Assembly (NCBI RefSeq): GCF_001612745.1
Contig: NZ_BDBA01000026.1
Location: forward strand, 1-44,221
Length of the DNA stretch: 44,221 nt
Source of the DNA: Nocardia amamiensis NBRC 102102
Lineage (GTDB): Bacteria > Actinomycetota > Actinomycetes > Mycobacteriales > Mycobacteriaceae
Direction: 5' to 3'
Under the pieces are notes generated by a model. The model was not told where the DNA came from. It did no database searches and saw nothing but the letters and a program-made list of their open reading frames with translations. Positions 39,795-44,221 of this stretch are shown piece by piece (position 1 is the first letter of the stretch; each line of letters begins with the position of its first letter). Made by a program: the position numbers and the translations under genes.

Positions 39795-42700
39795 CCCGCT
39801 GACCTCCCCTTCACCTGCCGACTCGCTCGGATCTTCCGCGGCGCCGGGGCAGCACAGCACCGCGCCGCTCGGTAGACGCTGGTTCGCCGCGACCGTCGTC
39901 GCGGCGTTCCTGCTGACCTTCGCGCAGGCGCCCGGACAAACGGTCGCCGACACGAAGTACGACCTGGCGCAGAATCCGCTCGGCTTCCTGGAACGCGCGA
40001 GCCATCTGTGGAGCAGCCAGGCGCCGATGGGCCAGGTGCAGAACCAGGCCTACGGATACTTCTTTCCGCACGGCGCGTTCTTCTCGCTGGGCGATGTGCT
40101 CGGCGTCCCCGCCTGGGTGACCCAGCGGATCTGGTGGGCGCTGCTGCTGCTCGCCGGATTCTGGGGGATCGTCCGGCTGTGCGAGACGCTCGGCATCGGC
40201 ACGCGCGGGTCGCGCGTCGTCGCGGCGATCGCGTTCGCGCTGTCGCCGCGGGTACTGACCACGCTCGGCTCGATCTCCTCGGAGACGCTGCCGATGATGC
40301 TGGCCCCATGGGTGCTGCTCGCGCCGGCCGCCCTCGGCATCGCCCACCGGAACCGGCGGCGCGGTGGAGCCACCTCGCCCGCGGGCAGCGCGCTGGCCTT
40401 GGCCCTGATGGGCTCGGTCAACGCGGTGGCGACGGCGGCAGCTTTTCTGCCCGCACTGCTCTGGTGGGCTTCCTACCGGCCGAACCGGCGCTGGTGGCGC
40501 TTCACCGCGGCCTGGATTCCGCTGCTCGTGCTCGCCACGTTCTGGTGGGCGGTGCCGCTGCTGCTGCTCGGCAAGGTGAGTCCACCGTTCCTGGACTACA
40601 TCGAATCCTCGGGCGTGACCACGCAGTGGGCCTCGCTCGGCGAGGTGCTGCGCGGCACCGACAGCTGGACGCCGTTCGTCTCGCCGGAACGCATCGCGGG
40701 CGCGGTGCTGGTGACCCAGCCTGCGGCGGTCCTGGCGACCGGCCTGGTGGCCGCGGCGGGCATGGCGGGCTTGGCCCTGCGGTCCATGCCGTACCGCGGC
40801 AGGCTCACGCTGATCCTGTGCGTCGGGCTGGTCGGCATCTGCGCGGGGTTCGTCGGCGAGCTTGGCGGGCCGTTCGCCGAGTCGGTGCGCGTCTTCCTGG
40901 ATTCCGGCGGCGCTCCGCTGCGCAATGTGCACAAGCTGGAGCCACTGATCCGCATCCCGCTCGTGCTCGGTTTGGCTCAGCTGCTGGCGCGGGTGCCGCT
41001 GCCTGGCTCGGTGCCGCTGCCGGTCTGGCGCGGCGCGTTCGCCCATCCGGAGCGCGACCGCGCGGTCGCGGTCGCGGCGCTGATCCTCACCGCGCTGGCC
41101 CTGTCCACCTCGCTGGCCTGGACCGGCAAGCTCGCGCCGCGCGGCGCCTACGACCGAGTGCCCGCCTACTGGCAGCAGACCGCAGACTGGCTGCGGGACA
41201 ATGCCGCCGACACCCGCGCCCTGGTGGTGCCCGGCGCTCCGTTCGGCAGCCAGGTCTGGGGACTGACCCGCGACGAACCCCTGCAAGCGCTGGCCGGCAC
41301 GCCGTGGGCGATTCGCGACGCGGTCCCACTGAACCCGCCCGGCACCATCCGCGCCATGGATTCGGTGCAGCGGCTGATCGCCGACGGCAGGCCCTCGACG
41401 GGGCTGGCCCCGACGCTGGCCGCCCAGGGCATCGGCATCGTGGTGCTGCGCAACGACCTGGACCCGGAAACTTCCCGATCCACGCGGCCGATGCTGGCCC
41501 ACCAAGCTCTGGACGGCTCGCCCGGGCTGACCAGGGTCGCCGAGTTCGGCAACCCGATCGAATCGCTGGTGATCGCCGACGGCCTGGTGGCCGATGGCGA
41601 TCTGCGCCCGCCGTACCCGGCGATCGAGATCTACCGGGTGGACGCGCGCGGTCCGGGAACGCCCGCCGAGGTGCGCGGCGGCACCGGCGCACCGAAGGCG
41701 TTCCCCGGGGCGTACACCGTGCCGCTCGGCGACATTCCGGTCGTGCAGGGCGGGCCGGAAGTGCTCGAACGACTGCACCGCGACCCCGCTGCCGCCGAGA
41801 CTCCCACCATGCTGGCCGCCGACGCGACCCGAGCCGGGCTGCCCATCGGCCCGGTGACCGTCACCGACACCCCGATGGACCGGGAAGCCGATTTCGGCCG
41901 GGTGGACAACCACAATTCCGCGCTGCGGGCTCCCGATGACGCGCGCCGCACGCACAACCTGGTCCCGGACTATCCGGTGCCCGGCGCGGAGCTGGTGCGC
42001 GGCGAATGGTCCGGCGCGACGATCACCGCGTCCAGTTCGGCAGCGGACGCCACCCAACTCGGCGGTGCGGCGCCAGGAAGCTCGACCGCGGCCGTCGTGG
42101 ACGGCGATCCCGCCACCGCCTGGATCAGCAGCGGCATCGAACGTGCGCTGGGACAGTGGCTGCGGCTGGACCTCGATCGCCCGCTCGCGACCGGGCAGCT
42201 GAGCCTGACCACCAGCTCGGCCGCCATCGGCGATCCGGTCAAGTGGATCGAGGTGCGCACCGCCAACGGCACCGTCTCCGCCCGCGTGCCCGAACCCGGT
42301 GCGCCGGTATCGGTTTCGCTGCCCGCGGGCAAGACCGACTGGCTCACCATCACCGCCATTCGTACCGAAGGCGGCTCGCGCGGTGGGCAATTCGGTATCA
42401 GCGAACTGACCCTGGACGACTACTCCGAGCGTGACGCGCCGGTCCGCGTCGACATCAGGCATCGGACGGTGCTGCCGCCCACCCCGGTGGGCGCGCAGGT
42501 GCGCGCGTGGGATCTGGGCCAGGAATTCCCCGGCCGCAGCGCCTGTTTCGACGCGCCCGACCGCGTGCGGTGCAGCAAGGGCCTCGCGTTGGCGCCGGAG
42601 GAACCGGGAACGTTCCAGCGCACGCTCGAGGTCCCGGAACCGATGACGGTCACTCCGGAGCTGACCGTCCGGACCAGGCAGGGGCCCGCGCTGGAAGCGC

Positions 42701-44151
42701 TGCTGACCGACCGCGGCCGCCCGGTGGCCAGGGGCAAGGCCGATGTCGGTGACCTGCGCGGGGCCGCATTCGCCGCGACCGACGGCGATCCGCGCACCAG
42801 CTGGACCGCACCGGAGGACTCGGTCCGCAATCCGACCGGCGGCAGGCCGACACTCACGATCGAGCTGCCCGAACCCGCGCTGGTGACCGGCTTGGAGCTG
42901 ACCCCCTCGCTCGGCGGCCTGCCCGCGGCGCCGACCTCGGTGACGGTGAATCTGGGCGACGGCCCGCAGGTGCGCGAGCTGAAGGAAGCCGAACCGGGCA
43001 CGCCGGTGCGCGTCGCTGTGCACCCCACTGTGACCGACCGGATCGAACTCAGCATGCGCACCTGGCGACCCGTGCTGGACAAGACCGCGCTCGGATTCGC
43101 CCAGACCCAACCCTCCGGCCTGGCGGAGGTGACGGTGCTCGGACCGGAGTACCCCGAGCCCGCGCCGCTGGATCGTGCACTCACCGTCCCGTGCGCGCTG
43201 GGACCGACGATCGAGGTCGGCGGCCGGACCCTGGCCACCACGGTCACCGCGACCGCCGCCGAATTGCGCTCCGGCGCACCCGTTCCCGCTCGTGTCTGCA
43301 CCGATGCGGCCGAGGCGCCGGGCGAGTTGTCGCTGTCGCAGGGCCGGGTCGACGTGTCGGTCGGGCCGACCGATCTGTTCTTCGTGGACCGTCTGCGCTT
43401 GGACCGCACCGGGACTGGACCTTCCCCCGCGCACGGGTCCGACGCGGGCACACGGTTGCTCGTGCTGCCCCTGAGTACCAACGTCGGTTGGCATGCGACC
43501 ACCGCGGACGGGCGGGTGCTCGAGCCGGTGGTGGTCGATGGCTGGCAGCAAGCCTGGCTGCTGCCCGCCGATGCCACCGGCCCGGTCACCGTCTCGTTTC
43601 CGGTCGACCGCTGGTACCGCCTGGGCATCTTCGGCGGTCTGCTGCTGCTCATCCCGCTCGCCGTTCTCGCCATTCCACGTCGCGAGCGCACGACAAAGCG
43701 ACTGGATGGCGCCGCGGCCGACCACACTCGCAGGGTCTCGGATGCACTTGCCACCCAACCGGACTCGCCGGCGGGTGCACCCCCGGGCACCTGGGGTCGG
43801 AAGTGGATGGGCGCGACCGGACTCGCCGGTGCGACCACGTTGATCGCGGGGCCGGTAGGGGCGGTCGTCACGGTGATCGCCTTGGGCGCGACTCGTTTCA
43901 GGCCGCGCCTGGCCCCCCGAGCACTCGTCGTCGTGGCGGGTGTGGGTACAGCGTTGTCCGCCGCCGCGCTGTCCACCGGCCCATGGCGCTCGCCCGACGG
44001 CTATATGGGCGGGTCGCTGCTGGTGCAGTTGCCCGCACTGATCGCGATCATCGCGGTGGGAATCGCGGCGCTGCCGCAGCGCGAAGACCGGCCGGACACC
44101 AAAGGGTCGGCTGAGTCCGGGGACGAGACCGGCCGACCGGCCTCCGATTGA
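39775..44151 (+). CDS. aftD: arabinofuranosyltransferase AftD
   Basis: The 1458-residue membrane protein starts at TTG 39775, inside the DUF2613 gene; no ATG or GTG start lies nearby. The first 400 residues are a GT-C glycosyltransferase core with many membrane helices (WFAATVVAAFLLTFAQ, IWWALLLLAGFWGIVRL, MMLAPWVLLAPAALG) and an early loop DTKYDLAQNPLGFL with acidic residues. A long extracellular part follows, with F5/8-type carbohydrate-binding modules (VVDGDPATAWISSGIE, ATDGDPRTSWTAPED). The C-terminus has further membrane helices. AftD adds alpha-(1->3)-arabinofuranose to arabinogalactan and lipoarabinomannan from decaprenyl-phosphoarabinose. No damage is visible. The last 70 bases of the window hold no clear gene. 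Confidence 0.93.
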   Translation: MSTAAADPLTSPSPADSLGSSAAPGQHSTAPLGRRWFAATVVAAFLLTFAQAPGQTVADTKYDLAQNPLGFLERASHLWSSQAPMGQVQNQAYGYFFPHGAFFSLGDVLGVPAWVTQRIWWALLLLAGFWGIVRLCETLGIGTRGSRVVAAIAFALSPRVLTTLGSISSETLPMMLAPWVLLAPAALGIAHRNRRRGGATSPAGSALALALMGSVNAVATAAAFLPALLWWASYRPNRRWWRFTAAWIPLLVLATFWWAVPLLLLGKVSPPFLDYIESSGVTTQWASLGEVLRGTDSWTPFVSPERIAGAVLVTQPAAVLATGLVAAAGMAGLALRSMPYRGRLTLILCVGLVGICAGFVGELGGPFAESVRVFLDSGGAPLRNVHKLEPLIRIPLVLGLAQLLARVPLPGSVPLPVWRGAFAHPERDRAVAVAALILTALALSTSLAWTGKLAPRGAYDRVPAYWQQTADWLRDNAADTRALVVPGAPFGSQVWGLTRDEPLQALAGTPWAIRDAVPLNPPGTIRAMDSVQRLIADGRPSTGLAPTLAAQGIGIVVLRNDLDPETSRSTRPMLAHQALDGSPGLTRVAEFGNPIESLVIADGLVADGDLRPPYPAIEIYRVDARGPGTPAEVRGGTGAPKAFPGAYTVPLGDIPVVQGGPEVLERLHRDPAAAETPTMLAADATRAGLPIGPVTVTDTPMDREADFGRVDNHNSALRAPDDARRTHNLVPDYPVPGAELVRGEWSGATITASSSAADATQLGGAAPGSSTAAVVDGDPATAWISSGIERALGQWLRLDLDRPLATGQLSLTTSSAAIGDPVKWIEVRTANGTVSARVPEPGAPVSVSLPAGKTDWLTITAIRTEGGSRGGQFGISELTLDDYSERDAPVRVDIRHRTVLPPTPVGAQVRAWDLGQEFPGRSACFDAPDRVRCSKGLALAPEEPGTFQRTLEVPEPMTVTPELTVRTRQGPALEALLTDRGRPVARGKADVGDLRGAAFAATDGDPRTSWTAPEDSVRNPTGGRPTLTIELPEPALVTGLELTPSLGGLPAAPTSVTVNLGDGPQVRELKEAEPGTPVRVAVHPTVTDRIELSMRTWRPVLDKTALGFAQTQPSGLAEVTVLGPEYPEPAPLDRALTVPCALGPTIEVGGRTLATTVTATAAELRSGAPVPARVCTDAAEAPGELSLSQGRVDVSVGPTDLFFVDRLRLDRTGTGPSPAHGSDAGTRLLVLPLSTNVGWHATTADGRVLEPVVVDGWQQAWLLPADATGPVTVSFPVDRWYRLGIFGGLLLLIPLAVLAIPRRERTTKRLDGAAADHTRRVSDALATQPDSPAGAPPGTWGRKWMGATGLAGATTLIAGPVGAVVTVIALGATRFRPRLAPRALVVVAGVGTALSAAALSTGPWRSPDGYMGGSLLVQLPALIAIIAVGIAALPQREDRPDTKGSAESGDETGRPASD

Positions 44152-44221
44152 CCGTTCCGCGACCGGCCACCTCGGCGCGGTCACCGCGCTCAGCGGGCGC
44201 GGCTCGCCCCTGGCGTTCGGC

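Noticed and set aside
39811..44184. A 1457-residue open frame on the strand opposite aftD
   Set aside because: It mirrors aftD codon for codon, has a composition dominated by R, G, Q and H with no domains, and arises from the high third-position GC of the real gene.

Overview
The window is high-GC actinobacterial DNA, most likely from Nocardia or a close mycolic-acid relative. The clearest reason is gene order: from right to left it carries aftD, a DUF2613 small protein, an LpqI/NagZ-type hexosaminidase, a TetR regulator, htdX, fabG4, divergent fadA2 and finally the 3' end of a fadE5-type acyl-CoA dehydrogenase. This is the order and relative orientation of Mycobacterium tuberculosis Rv0236c-Rv0244c, with extra genes inserted. 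The largest insertion, about 30 kb, lies between fadE5 and fadA2 and is mostly phage-derived.

Layout. 1-2.6 kb: fadE5 3' end, an MmyB-like XRE regulator and a secreted DUF4185 protein, all on +, followed by a decayed gene remnant. 3.0-18.4 kb, on the minus strand and read right to left: a siphovirus-type tail operon made of an unknown protein, tail terminator, major tail protein, G/GT tail assembly chaperones with a programmed -1 frameshift, a tape-measure-like protein, distal tail and Gp37-like proteins, tandem collagen-like tail-tip/fibre proteins, an amidase endolysin and two small membrane proteins (holin candidates). A plus-strand membrane-protein gene interrupts it at 15.0-15.9 kb. I see no terminase, portal, protease, capsid or integrase, so this is either a head-less tail-like particle (tailocin) or a decayed prophage; the intact tail and lysis genes favour the former. 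18.8-22.9 kb: a polymorphic toxin with a C-terminal EndoU-type nuclease domain, its putative immunity gene, then a second 'orphan' EndoU module with a second immunity gene, formed by a tandem duplication of about 1.2 kb. 22.9-26.7 kb: small ORFs with strong ribosome-binding sites, repeated hairpins, a LysB-like esterase in a three-gene coupled operon, and a divergent pair of HTH regulators around a perfect 18-bp palindrome that looks like a phage-style switch.

27-44 kb is chromosomal backbone: a VanW-family envelope protein, 6-phosphogluconate dehydrogenase, FadA2/FabG4/HtdX lipid enzymes, a DUF5685 protein with a remarkable cysteine-rich tail, the TetR regulator, the LpqI-like lipoprotein, a universal stress protein, isochorismate synthase, DUF2613 and AftD. 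A shared palindrome in the fadA2-fabG4 intergenic region and upstream of the TetR gene suggests that this TetR protein controls itself and the fadA2/fabG4-htdX genes.

As a system, the tail genes would build a non-contractile particle, the amidase, holins and LysB would release it through a mycolated envelope, and the HTH pair would control the switch. The EndoU toxin shares a short motif with the tape-measure C-terminus and may be cargo or partner of the particle. All functional assignments are read from sequence and remembered family features; no database search was run.
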